DNA of 46,812 bases from Actinomycetota bacterium (GTDB taxonomy: Bacteria > Actinomycetota > Actinomycetes > S36-B12 > CAIYMF01): NCBI GenBank assembly GCA_020161245.1, contig JAIUOK010000038.1, positions 1 through 46,812 on the forward strand, given 5' to 3'. Positions 16,251 through 24,485 of this stretch are shown here, piece by piece. Position 1 is the stretch's first letter. Each line of letters opens with the position of its first letter. The position numbers and the translations under genes are program-made. The notes below the pieces were generated by a model that had not been told where the DNA came from, searched no databases, and saw nothing but the letters and a program-made list of their open reading frames with translations.

Positions 16251-17669
16251 TCAGACGCCGGCTACTGCCTCGATGCGGCCGTCGGCCACGGCGGCCACGA
16301 GGGCGGCGTGGTCGCGGGCGTTCTGCTCGGCGTAGGCGAACCCGAACGCCGTCAGCGCCTCGTCGAGCCGGCGGCTCGTGCCGCAGTACGCCGCGATCGC
16401 GACGCGGTCGCCCGACCGGGCGTGGGCGCGCGCCAGGGTCCACGCGCACACCTCGCCGTAGACCCGCATCTGGTTGGCGGTGATGGCCGCAGTGTCGATG
16501 CCTCCCTTGCCGTCGCGCAGCTGCCGCACGTAGAAGTCGCGCGGCTCCCTGTCGATGCCGTAGCCGTGGTACCAGCCGAGGAAGATGTCGCTCGACGCCT
16601 GCATGAGGCGTTGGCCCGTCACCACCCGGTGCCCGTGGCCGTCGAACCCGGACGCGCCGAGGTGGCGCTCGAGCACCGACTCCTGCGCCTGCTTGACCTG
16701 CAGCACCAGCGGGTCGTTCTCGTCGTGGCCGAGCAGCAGCACGATCCAGGCGCGCGTGCCCACGCTGCCGACACCGACCACCTTGCGGGCGAGATCGACG
16801 TACCGGTAGGTCGAGGCGAGGTGGCGCCGGTCCTCCGACAGCGAGAGCAGGTACTCCGCCAGCACGCGCCGGGCCTCGGCAGCGACATCGGCCCCGACGA
16901 GCTCGGGCAGCTCGTCGGCGCGCACCACCAGCGGCGGCTGCGAGCGGAACCTGGGACCGTCGTCGGTCTGCTCCGTGAGCCGCTGGAAGGCCTGCAGGTT
17001 GTCGCGCGACGCGAACTTCGCGGTGCGCTTGTCGGCGCGGCGGGCGAACTCCGGCGCCACCCGGGAGCGCCACGCCTCCATGAGCTGCTCGACCTCGAGG
17101 TGGGCGTACCAGAGCGCGAGGTTGCCCATGGTCGCGAAGGTCGTCATCGACGTGCGGTAGGCCCCGACGGTGTCGCGCGTGATCGCGACGATCTCGTCGT
17201 GGGAGTAGCCGTTCTCCTGCCCCGCGATGACCAGCGAGGCGACGAGGCGCTTGAGGTCCCACTCCCACGGGCCGGGCAGGGTCTCGTCGAAGTCGTTGAG
17301 GTCGAAGACCAGCCGGCGCTCGGGCGACTTGTAGATGCCGAAGTTGAGCAGGTGCGCATCGCCGCAGATCTGCGCGGTGATGCCCGTGTGCTCGTGCGCT
17401 GCGAGATCCTCGGCCATGACGGCGGCGGCGCCCCGGTAGAACGCGAACGGCGAGCTGGCCATGCGCCCGTAGCGGATGGGCACCAGCTCGGGGATGCGCG
17501 AGGCCGACTGCTCCTCGAGGATCGCGACGGGATCGCGGCGCGACGGCGACGGCGCCCAGTCGCCGTGCGACGAGCGGGGCACGCGCTTGCGCACCGCCCG
17601 GCCCTGCTCGGCGCGGTCCTCGACGGGCGCGCGCTCCTTGCTGCCCTCGCTCAGCGCTGCAGTTCCCAC
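16251..17669 (-). CDS. DUF2252 family protein
   Basis: 472 aa. DUF2252 hallmarks include MASSPFAFYRGAA, QICGDAHLLNFG (a phosphotransferase-like GDxHxxN catalytic loop) and VFDLNDFDET (DFD, metal-binding equivalent). This family resembles aminoglycoside-phosphotransferase-fold kinases, so a small-molecule or protein kinase role is plausible but unproven. GTG 17669 lies inside the last codons of the upstream ROK gene (19-nt overlap) with GGGAGGGG 7 nt upstream, so the two genes are coupled. The same frame stays open further upstream, but there it is the shadow of the ROK gene. Confidence 0.8.
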   Translation of the reverse strand: MGTAALSEGSKERAPVEDRAEQGRAVRKRVPRSSHGDWAPSPSRRDPVAILEEQSASRIPELVPIRYGRMASSPFAFYRGAAAVMAEDLAAHEHTGITAQICGDAHLLNFGIYKSPERRLVFDLNDFDETLPGPWEWDLKRLVASLVIAGQENGYSHDEIVAITRDTVGAYRTSMTTFATMGNLALWYAHLEVEQLMEAWRSRVAPEFARRADKRTAKFASRDNLQAFQRLTEQTDDGPRFRSQPPLVVRADELPELVGADVAAEARRVLAEYLLSLSEDRRHLASTYRYVDLARKVVGVGSVGTRAWIVLLLGHDENDPLVLQVKQAQESVLERHLGASGFDGHGHRVVTGQRLMQASSDIFLGWYHGYGIDREPRDFYVRQLRDGKGGIDTAAITANQMRVYGEVCAWTLARAHARSGDRVAIAAYCGTSRRLDEALTAFGFAYAEQNARDHAALVAAVADGRIEAVAGV

Positions 17670-18400
17670 GCCCGCACCCCTCCCACGATCCCGGCCGAGT
17701 TCGGGACGACGACGACGTCGTCGCCCAGCGACGCCAGCACCTCGGGCGTGATCACCCGGGCGTTGCCGCCGCCGAGGTAGAGCCGGTCCCACACGAACAC
17801 CGGTCGCAGCGCCTCGACGACCCGGCGGACCCGCCGCGACCAGAACGCGGGGCCGAGCCGCTTGCGCTCCTTGTCGCCGATGTACGTGTCGTACGACAGC
17901 CCCCAGCGCACCGGCGCCTGCGACAGCTCGAGATGCGGTGCGAGGCGCAGCCCGTCGAAGAGCGCGCAACCGAGCCCCGTGCCCAGGGTGAGCACCAGCT
18001 CGAGCCCGACGCCGGTGACGACGCCGGCGCCGTGCACCTCGGCGTCGTTGAGCACCAGCGCCGGCACGCCCAGCCGCTCGGACAGCGCCGTCTGCGCGTC
18101 GAAGCCGTGCCACTGCTCGACGAGCTCGGGCAGCGGCCGGCTGCGCGGGCCGGACTCGGTGACGTAGTGCGGGGTCACGACGACCACGCCGTGCCGGATC
18201 ATCCCGGGCACGCCCACGGTGGCCCGGTCGGCGTGCGGCAGCTGGGCGGCGAGGTCGGCGATGGTGGCGAGGAAGCGCTCGGTCGACAGCGGGTACGGCG
18301 TCGGGACGCGCACCTGCTTGGCCCGCATCGTGCCGACCTCGTCGAGCACCGAGGCCTTGATGCCGGTGCCGCCGCAGTCGACGGCCAGCGTCGTCGTCAT
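17651..18400 (-). CDS. ROK-family kinase, polyphosphate-glucokinase-like
   Basis: 249 aa. The ATP/phosphate-binding signature VDCGGTGIKASVLD opens the protein. LTLGTGLGCALFDG and the C-terminal LGGGNARVI resemble actinobacterial polyphosphate/ATP glucokinases (PPGK), and its ~250-residue length is that of PPGK rather than of ~310-residue ROK repressors or kinases. It would phosphorylate glucose in the cytoplasm; use of polyphosphate is inferred. A PPK2 gene lies at 41.3-42.1 kb. A weak leaderless -10 (CAGACT, 18412-18407) precedes ATG 18400. It overlaps the DUF2252 gene. Confidence 0.75.
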   Translation of the reverse strand: MTTTLAVDCGGTGIKASVLDEVGTMRAKQVRVPTPYPLSTERFLATIADLAAQLPHADRATVGVPGMIRHGVVVVTPHYVTESGPRSRPLPELVEQWHGFDAQTALSERLGVPALVLNDAEVHGAGVVTGVGLELVLTLGTGLGCALFDGLRLAPHLELSQAPVRWGLSYDTYIGDKERKRLGPAFWSRRVRRVVEALRPVFVWDRLYLGGGNARVITPEVLASLGDDVVVVPNSAGIVGGVRAWELQR

Positions 18401-18460
18401 GCGCGGAGTCTGCCGGGTCGGGCGGGCCGGTCGCGGGCCGACCCGCGGACCGGACGATAC

Positions 18461-18476
18461 TCGTACAGGTGTTCGA
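18461..18476. promoter_or_regulatory. LexA (SOS) box upstream of alkB
   Basis: TCGTAC-AGGT-GTTCGA matches the actinobacterial SOS box TCGAAC-N4-GTTCGA at 11 of 12 defined positions. It ends 8 bp before the -10 hexamer at 18485, over the -35 region, which is the right place for LexA repression. Confidence 0.7.
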
Positions 18477-18484
18477 TCGCGTGC

Positions 18485-18490
18485 TAGCGT
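18485..18490 (+). promoter_or_regulatory. leaderless -10 element TAGCGT
   Basis: 6 nt before ATG 18497; it sits immediately downstream of the SOS box. Confidence 0.65.
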
Positions 18491-18496
18491 CGTCGC

Positions 18497-19132
18497 ATGA
18501 GCCTAGTCGGCCTGCAGCCCTCGCTGCTCGACGTCGCGCTGCCTACCCGGCTGGGCCCGCTGGCCGGCCGGGTCCGGCGGACCGAGCTCGCACACGGGGC
18601 CTGGGTCGACCATCTCCCCGGCTGGGTGGAGGGTTCCGACGCCGTCCTGGACACCCTCCTCGCCGACGTGCCCTGGCGGCACGAGCGGCGGCGGATGTAC
18701 GACCGCGTCGTCGACGTCCCGCGCCTGGTGGCCTGGTGCTCCGACGCGCGACGGCTCCCCCACCCGGTGCTCGTCGAGGCCCGCGCCGCGCTGTCGGGGC
18801 ACTACCGGCCCGAGCTCGGCGAGGACTTCGAGACCGCCGGCTGCTGCCTCTACCGCGACGGCCGCGACTCGGTGGCGTGGCACGGCGATACGGTCGGCCG
18901 CGGCTCGACCCACGACACGATGGTGGCGATCCTGTCCTTCGGCTCGCCGCGCACCCTGGCGCTGCGCCCCCGGGGCGGCGGGCCCACCGCGCTCGAGCTC
19001 GCGCTCGGCCACGGCGACCTCGTGGTCATGGGCGGGTCGTGCCAGCGCACCTGGGAGCACGCCGTGCCCAAGACGGCCCGTGCCGTCGGGCCCCGGGTCA
19101 GCGTGCAGCTGCGCCCCGCCGGCGTCGCGTAG
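18497..19132 (+). CDS. alkB: AlkB-like Fe(II)/2-oxoglutarate-dependent dioxygenase
   Basis: 211 aa. The jelly-roll iron site is His129-x-Asp131 (WHGD) with the distal His188 (WEHAVPK). The 2-oxoglutarate-binding motif R200-x-S-x3-R206 corresponds to AlkB RxNxxxR. Tyr119 in CCLYRDG fits the substrate/2OG loop. The family removes alkyl lesions from N1-methyladenine and N3-methylcytosine. Transcription is predicted to be leaderless and under LexA control through the box at 18461-18476. The gene is transcribed alone and converges on an exporter gene. Confidence 0.87.
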   Translation: MSLVGLQPSLLDVALPTRLGPLAGRVRRTELAHGAWVDHLPGWVEGSDAVLDTLLADVPWRHERRRMYDRVVDVPRLVAWCSDARRLPHPVLVEARAALSGHYRPELGEDFETAGCCLYRDGRDSVAWHGDTVGRGSTHDTMVAILSFGSPRTLALRPRGGGPTALELALGHGDLVVMGGSCQRTWEHAVPKTARAVGPRVSVQLRPAGVA

Positions 19133-19168
19133 GACGCCGACGGGGCGCGAACCTCGCCGGACGGGCTG

Positions 19169-20722
19169 CTAGCCCAGGTGGACCACGGGTGCGGCCTCGT
19201 CCTCGTCGTCCTCCGCGGCCGCGTTCTTGCCGATGCGCAGGAACATGGCGGTGATGATCGTGGCGGCGACGAGGAAGCCGGCGCCGACGCGGAACGCGGC
19301 GGTGTAGCCCTCGGTCAGCGCAGCCGCCTGGTCGGCCGGGGTCGGCTGGCCCGGGTTGGCGACGAACCACGCAGTCGTGGCGGCGACGGCGATCGTGTTG
19401 AGCAGCGCCGTGCCGACCGAGCCGCCGACCTGCTGGGTGGTGTTGAGCACCGCCGAGCCGACGCCGGCATCGGCAGGGCCGATGCCGTGCAGCGCCGTGG
19501 TGGAGATCGGGATGAACACGTGCGCCATCGAGATGCTCATGACCACCATCGGCACCAGCACGTGCAGCCAGTAGTTGGAGTCGGGCTCGAGCGTCGACAG
19601 CCAGAGCAGGCCGGCCGCGGCCCCGATGAGGCCGGGGATCATGAGCGGCTTGGGGCCGACGCGGGGCAGCAGGTTCGACGCGATCCCCGCGCCGATGATG
19701 ATGCCGACGCTGAACGGCAGGAACGCGAAGCCGGCCACGACGGGGCTCATGCCCTTGACCACCTGCAGGTACAGGCCGAGGAACAGGAACATCGCGAACA
19801 TGCCGATGCCCACCACGAGGTTGACGGCGTAGCTGGTGCCGCGGTTGCGATCGCGCAGGATGCGCAGCGGCAGCAGCGGGTTGGAGACCCGGCTCTCGAT
19901 GACGAAGAAGGCGACGAGCAGGACCGTGGCCGCGTCGAACAGCAGCAGGGTCTCCGGATCGGTCCAGTGCGAGGTGTCCTGGAAGCCGTGGGGGGCGGCC
20001 TTGGTGAAGCCGTAGACCAGCGCGAGCAGGCCGAGGGTGGCGGTGACGGCCCCGGCCACGTCGTAGGACCCGTGGTTGGGTGCTTTGCTCTCGCGGACGT
20101 AGGGCACCGCGAGGACGGCCGCCAGGATCGCGATCGGCACGTTGACGAACAGGCACCAGCGCCACGACAGGTACTCGGTGAGCACGCCGCCGAGCAGCAG
20201 GCCGACGGCGGCGCCGCCGCCGGAGATCGCGCCGTAGACGCCGAAGGCCTTGGCCCGCTCCTTGGGCTCGTGGAAGGTGACCGTGATGAGCGAGAGCGCG
20301 GCGGGGGCGAGCAGCGCCGCGAACAGGCCCTGCAGGGCACGCGCCCCGAAGAGCATCGCGGGGTTCATCGCCAGGCCGCCGAGCGCCGAGGCCAGCGCGA
20401 ACCCGAGCAGGCCCACGATGAAGATCCGCTTGCGCCCGACGTAGTCGGCGATGCGGCCGCCGAGGAGCAGGAAGCCGCCGAAGGCCAGCGTGTACGCGGT
20501 GATGACCCACTGCTGGTCGGCGTCGCTGATCCCGAGCGCCTCCTTGGCGGTCGGGAGCGCGAGGTTCACGATCGAGGCGTCGAGCACGACCATGAGCGCG
20601 CTGATGGCGATGACCAGCAGGGCGCGCCAGCGATTGGGGTCGGGCGGGCCGTAGTCGTGGTGCTGCGCCTCGTCGGGCGCGGCGGCGCCGACGGCGTCGG
20701 CAGCGGTGGTGCGGTCGGACAT
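19169..20722 (-). CDS. DHA2-family (EmrB/QacA-like) drug exporter, 14 TM
   Basis: 517 aa. The first helix carries LMVVLDASIVNLALP (DHA2 motif D1). Motif A GGRIADYVGRKR follows helix 2, motif B/C regions include RALQGLFAALLAP, and about 14 membrane helices are present, followed by an acidic tail (EDDEDEAA). It is a proton-coupled efflux pump of the cytoplasmic membrane; substrates are unknown. ATG 20722 has AGAGGGG 7 nt upstream; longer in-frame extensions are Arg/Pro-rich and rejected. An inverted repeat in the divergent region may be its operator. Confidence 0.87.
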   Translation of the reverse strand: MSDRTTAADAVGAAAPDEAQHHDYGPPDPNRWRALLVIAISALMVVLDASIVNLALPTAKEALGISDADQQWVITAYTLAFGGFLLLGGRIADYVGRKRIFIVGLLGFALASALGGLAMNPAMLFGARALQGLFAALLAPAALSLITVTFHEPKERAKAFGVYGAISGGGAAVGLLLGGVLTEYLSWRWCLFVNVPIAILAAVLAVPYVRESKAPNHGSYDVAGAVTATLGLLALVYGFTKAAPHGFQDTSHWTDPETLLLFDAATVLLVAFFVIESRVSNPLLPLRILRDRNRGTSYAVNLVVGIGMFAMFLFLGLYLQVVKGMSPVVAGFAFLPFSVGIIIGAGIASNLLPRVGPKPLMIPGLIGAAAGLLWLSTLEPDSNYWLHVLVPMVVMSISMAHVFIPISTTALHGIGPADAGVGSAVLNTTQQVGGSVGTALLNTIAVAATTAWFVANPGQPTPADQAAALTEGYTAAFRVGAGFLVAATIITAMFLRIGKNAAAEDDEDEAAPVVHLG

Positions 20723-20860
20723 GAGGGCCCCTCTTCTTGGATGCTGCGCCGCCGTCGAGCAGCGGACGCACGTGCTGGGCCTCGCCACGACCCCCGACGG
20801 ACTCCGGGCCAACCTCGTGGGCGGACCGGGGTATTCCCGCGCCCGGCGGCGACGCGGGAT

Positions 20861-20887
20861 CCGTACCCCCCGCGGCGCCCGGTACGG
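20861..20887. promoter_or_regulatory. inverted repeat CCGTACC-N13-GGTACGG, candidate operator
   Basis: Perfect 7-bp arms whose centres are 20 bp apart (two helical turns), in the 242-bp divergent region between the exporter and HipA-like genes, 139 bp from the exporter start. It suits a dimeric repressor; none is encoded adjacent. Confidence 0.4.
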
Positions 20888-20952
20888 CGCCGACAGGCGC
20901 CCCAGCCTGCCGGGCACCTCCGACAGCCGTCTTCTTCGTTCGTGCGCGCCGA

Positions 20953-20958
20953 TAGCGT
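20953..20958 (+). promoter_or_regulatory. leaderless -10 element TAGCGT
   Basis: 6 nt before GTG 20965; the same hexamer as at alkB. Confidence 0.6.
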
Positions 20959-20964
20959 GGGCGC

Positions 20965-21762
20965 GTGACCAGCACCCGGGCCCTCGAGCGCGTCCGCGCC
21001 ACGCGCTACGTCCTCGCTCTGCGCGAGGGCGGCTCGCTGCCCGGCGTCGTCGAGGCCGACGACCTCGGCACCTACGTCGTGAAGTTCCGCGGCGCCGGCC
21101 AGGGGCGGCTGGCGCTCGTCGCCGAGGTCGTCGCCGGCGAGCTCGGCCGGCGGCTCGGCCTGCCGGTGCCCGACCTCGTGCTCATCGACCTCGACCCCGC
21201 GCTGGCCAGCGCCGAACCCGACGAGGAGGTGCAAGACCTCCTCAAGGCCTCGCCCGGGCTCAACCTCGGCATGGACTTCCTGCCCGGAGCGCTGGGCATC
21301 GAGCGGCCCGACGGCGTCGATCCCGGGCTGGCCGCGCAGGTCGTGTGGTTCGACGGGCTCGTTCTCAACGTCGACCGCACCTGGCGCAACCCCAACCTGC
21401 TGCGGTGGCACGGCGCCCCCTGGCTGATCGACCACGGCGCCTCCCTGTACTTCCACCACGACTGGGCGTCGGCCGGCACGGCCGCCACCCGCGCGCTGCC
21501 CGGCGGCAAGGAGCACGTGCTCCTGCCCGTCGCCGGCCCGCTGGCCGACGCGTCCGCCGGGCTCGCGCCACGGGTGACGCCCGAGCTCCTCACCGAGGTG
21601 CTCGGGCTGGTGCCCGACGAGTGGCTGGTCGACGACAGCACCACGGGGCCGCCGACCCCCGCCGCCGCCCGCGAGGCGTACGTGGCCGCCCTCGCGGCGC
21701 GTGCCGCCGACCCGTCCCCGTGGCTCGACCCGCTGGAGGCCTCCCGTGCCGCACGCGTATGA
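20965..21762 (+). CDS. HipA-like kinase (HipA_2 type)
   Basis: 265 aa, about 60% of the length of Escherichia coli HipA, lacking the N-terminal HipA_N part. Kinase features are an ATP-binding Lys in TYVVKFRG, a catalytic loop LNVDRTWRNPNLL (Asp, Arg and Asn as in HipA DRHxxN), and the metal-binding LIDHGASLYF. It is therefore probably an active Ser/Thr-type kinase with an unknown target. The downstream DUF3037 gene overlaps it by 17 nt, a pairing I recall from other bacteria. No HipB-type antitoxin is adjacent. GTG 20965 is set by the leaderless -10. Confidence 0.78.
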   Translation: MTSTRALERVRATRYVLALREGGSLPGVVEADDLGTYVVKFRGAGQGRLALVAEVVAGELGRRLGLPVPDLVLIDLDPALASAEPDEEVQDLLKASPGLNLGMDFLPGALGIERPDGVDPGLAAQVVWFDGLVLNVDRTWRNPNLLRWHGAPWLIDHGASLYFHHDWASAGTAATRALPGGKEHVLLPVAGPLADASAGLAPRVTPELLTEVLGLVPDEWLVDDSTTGPPTPAAAREAYVAALAARAADPSPWLDPLEASRAARV

Positions 21763-22132
21763 GTGGGCCGTCCTGCGGGCGGTCCCGAGGGTCGAGCGCT
21801 GCGAGTTCGTCAACGTCGGCGTCGTCGTCTACTGCCAGTCGCTGGGCTTCCTCGGCTGCGTGCTGGCCGACGACCTCGGCCGGGCGGCGGCGCTCGACCC
21901 CGGGCTCGACCTCGAGGGCCTGCGGGCCCATCTCGACGGGATCCGGGCCGTGTGCGAGGGCGACGAGTCGGCCGGCGCCAACGGCCGCCGGACGCCCGGG
22001 GAGCGGTTCCGCTGGCTGATCGCGCCGCGCAGCACCGTCGTGCAGCCTTCGCCGGTTCACACCGGGCTCACCGACGACCCCGCCGCCGAGCTGGCCGACC
22101 TGGCTCGACGGATGGTCGACCCGCTCGGCTAG
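21746..22132 (+). CDS. DUF3037 family protein
   Basis: 128 aa. The signature YEWAVLRAVPRVERCEFVNVG, in which the protein meets its own gene early, is typical of DUF3037, together with a later PGERFRWLIAPRST. It has no enzyme motif. The GTG at 21746 lies within the 3' end of the HipA-like gene, with GGAGG 6 nt upstream. Tight coupling suggests the two proteins act together, for instance as kinase and partner or substrate; this is an inference. Its TAG stop is part of the -10 hexamer of the next gene. Confidence 0.75.
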   Translation: MPHAYEWAVLRAVPRVERCEFVNVGVVVYCQSLGFLGCVLADDLGRAAALDPGLDLEGLRAHLDGIRAVCEGDESAGANGRRTPGERFRWLIAPRSTVVQPSPVHTGLTDDPAAELADLARRMVDPLG

Positions 22133-22135
22133 TCT
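22130..22135 (+). promoter_or_regulatory. leaderless -10 element TAGTCT overlapping a stop codon
   Basis: 7 nt before ATG 22143. Its first three bases are the TAG stop of the DUF3037 gene. Confidence 0.5.
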
Positions 22136-22142
22136 TCCGCCC

Positions 22143-22352
22143 ATGGCCGAGCACGCTCACGACGAGCACACCGCCCACAAGCAGAGCCCCGTCGCCGCGT
22201 CGATCGTCGGCCTGCTCATCGCCCTGTTCTTCGGGTGGGCCTTCGCGCTGCTCAACGGCGGCTCGTGGACCAGCGGCGTCATCGTGGCCGCGATCATCCT
22301 CGCGGCTCACACGCTCTGGATGATCTGGGTCACCGACAACCGCGACCAGTAA
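22143..22352 (+). CDS. 69-aa two-span membrane protein
   Basis: The His/Asp-rich N-terminus (MAEHAHDEHTAHK) is followed by two hydrophobic helices (AASIVGLLIALFFGWAF and GVIVAAIILAAHTLWMIWV) and a short charged tail. No family is recognised. The leaderless -10 gives it its own transcript, but it directly follows the HipA-like/DUF3037 pair. The His-rich head could bind metal, which would suit the adjacent copper operon on the other strand; this is speculative. Confidence 0.7.
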   Translation: MAEHAHDEHTAHKQSPVAASIVGLLIALFFGWAFALLNGGSWTSGVIVAAIILAAHTLWMIWVTDNRDQ

Positions 22353-22385
22353 CGGCGGCGCCCCCGCTGCGCCCGTCGGGCCCGA

Positions 22386-24485
22386 TCACGCGCCGTCGCG
22401 CGCCTCGGGCGCCTGCTTCTCCGCGGTCGCCGTAGCCCCGCCGGTGCGGCGCTTCTCGCTGTCGGCCAGCCGGGCGAGGTAGGCGTTGTACTCCGCGAGC
22501 TCGTCGCGCCCCTTGCCGGTCGCCGCCGCCCGATCCTGGGCGCGGTCGGTGCGCCGGGCCTCGCGCTCGTCGCTGCGCACCCACTGCACGAAGATCGCGA
22601 TCATCACGATGACGACCGGGATCTCCCCCAGCGCCCACGCCAGGCTCGCACCGAGCTGCTGGTCGGCCAGCAGGTCCTGCGCGTAGGGCCGTTGCAGCCC
22701 GAGGTACCAGTCCTCGGCGATCACGGCGTTGCTGGCCAGCACCGCGATGTTGAAGAACGAGTGCAGCGGGATCACCACGAGCAGGATGACCACGCGCACG
22801 ATGTAGGGCGGGCGGTTGGGGCCCGGGTCGACGCCGATGAGGCTCCAGAAGAACAGCGAGCCTGCGAGCAGGAAGTGCACCCCCATGAAGATGTGGCCCC
22901 AGTGGCTGCTCATGAAGATCGGGAACAGCTCGGTGAAGTACAGGACGTAGAAGCTGCCCACGAAGATGACCGACGCGACCACGGCGTTGGACACGATCCG
23001 CACGTAGCGCGAGTGGATGAACTGGGTGAGCCACTCGCGGGGACCCACCTGGTCGCGCCCGCGCGGCAGCGTGCGCAGGGCGAGGGTGACCGGCGCCCCC
23101 AGCACCAGGAAGATCGGCACCACCATGCTCAGCATCATGTGCTGCACCATGTGCACGCTGAACATCACGTGCGCGTAGGTGCCCATGCCCAGGTTGGTCG
23201 AAGCGATGAGCAGCCCGGCGCCGATGTACCAGAGGATGCTCCGGCTGATCGGCCAGCGGTCCCCGTCGCGCCGCATCACGTGGGTGCCGGTCGCGTAGAG
23301 GGCGATCATGAGCAGCCCGATGGTGAGCCAGAACCCGTCGAGGCGCATCTCGCCGAACAGCAGGCGCGACAGGGTGGGCTCCGGCGGCAGGTCGAAGCCG
23401 AGCAGGATGCGCGCCGGCGACAGGGAGTCGAGCGGGAGGTCGCCGGACACCGGCGGCGGCGTGCGCGACAGCGCGACCGCGACGCCGATCGTGCCGGCCA
23501 TGACGAGCACCTCGGTCGCCGCGAGACGCACGAAGGCCTTGCGGGCCGAGTCGCCGCCCAGCTGCGGCAGGATCCGGCGCCGCTGCTGGACGCCGAACGC
23601 GGCGAGCGCGCAGATGAGCACGACCTTGAGCAGCACCAGCCGGCCGTACGAGGTGGTGGCCAGCTCGGAGAGGTCGGCCACGCGCACGACGGCGTTGGCG
23701 AGGCCCGACAGCGCCAGCGCCACCGCCGACCACAGCGCAAGCCGGCTGAACCGGGGCACCGCCACGGGCAGCGGGCGGCGGTCGCTGGTGCCCAGGAGCA
23801 CCAGGCCGACGAGGCCGCCCACCCACAGCGCGGCGGTGACCACGTGCACCATGAGGGCCGACACCGCGAGCGTGTGCTGGTCGGACGTGCCGGCGTGCGA
23901 GGTCAGCGTCGGCGGCAGCATCGCTGCCACCGCGAGCAGGCCCACCAGCCCCGCGCCCGTGGTGGTGCGGATGCGGCCGGCGGAGAAGGCGACCCAGGCG
24001 AGCAGCACGATCTGGACGAGCATCCCGCGGCCGACGTCGATGTCGAGCAGGAAGCTGCGCAGCAGCGCGGGGTCGACGACGCCGCTGATCGGCAGCGCGA
24101 GGATGTCGGACAGCGTCAGCAGCACCGACGCCGCGATGCACACCAGCCACACCAGCGCCGACCAGCGGGCGGCACGGGTCCAGGCCAGCCGGGCGCCCCG
24201 CAGGAGGCCCTCCCGCGCGGGGACGAGCACCGCGCCCACGAGCAGCAGGCCGACGGTGAGCGCGGCCGACAGGTCGATGAGCACCCGCACGACCGGGATC
24301 GCCCACAGCGTGCCCATGCCCGGGTCGGGCAGGCCCTCCGGGGAGGCCGCGGGCCTGCCGTCGCCGGTCCAGAGCAGCCCGAGGGCGACCACCACGGCGA
24401 TCGCCGTGGCCGGCACGAGGACGCCGGACGGGCGGAGGGGCGAGCCCTCCGCCGTCGTCCGGGCCGGTGCCTCGGTGGTCGTCAC
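22386..24485 (-). CDS. CopD-CtaG fusion: copper import and cytochrome oxidase assembly membrane protein
   Basis: 699 aa. The N-terminal half (about 20-330) is a CopD-like multi-helix domain with the His-containing PPTLTSHAGTSDQHTLAV. The C-terminal half (about 340-640) is a caa3_CtaG domain with His-rich helices such as FSVHMVQHMMLSM and SSHWGHIFMGVHFL. This fusion is common in actinomycetes and is thought to move copper and help load the CuB/CuA sites of cytochrome oxidase. The last ~60 residues are a charged cytosolic tail. GTG 24485 overlaps the CopC stop (GTGA) and has GGGGAGG upstream, so it is translationally coupled. Confidence 0.88.
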   Translation of the reverse strand: MTTTEAPARTTAEGSPLRPSGVLVPATAIAVVVALGLLWTGDGRPAASPEGLPDPGMGTLWAIPVVRVLIDLSAALTVGLLLVGAVLVPAREGLLRGARLAWTRAARWSALVWLVCIAASVLLTLSDILALPISGVVDPALLRSFLLDIDVGRGMLVQIVLLAWVAFSAGRIRTTTGAGLVGLLAVAAMLPPTLTSHAGTSDQHTLAVSALMVHVVTAALWVGGLVGLVLLGTSDRRPLPVAVPRFSRLALWSAVALALSGLANAVVRVADLSELATTSYGRLVLLKVVLICALAAFGVQQRRRILPQLGGDSARKAFVRLAATEVLVMAGTIGVAVALSRTPPPVSGDLPLDSLSPARILLGFDLPPEPTLSRLLFGEMRLDGFWLTIGLLMIALYATGTHVMRRDGDRWPISRSILWYIGAGLLIASTNLGMGTYAHVMFSVHMVQHMMLSMVVPIFLVLGAPVTLALRTLPRGRDQVGPREWLTQFIHSRYVRIVSNAVVASVIFVGSFYVLYFTELFPIFMSSHWGHIFMGVHFLLAGSLFFWSLIGVDPGPNRPPYIVRVVILLVVIPLHSFFNIAVLASNAVIAEDWYLGLQRPYAQDLLADQQLGASLAWALGEIPVVIVMIAIFVQWVRSDEREARRTDRAQDRAAATGKGRDELAEYNAYLARLADSEKRRTGGATATAEKQAPEARDGA

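Noticed and set aside
20965..21762. Classical HipBA toxin-antitoxin locus
   Set aside because: No HipB-like HTH gene is adjacent and the kinase lacks the HipA N-terminal domain. The partner is DUF3037.
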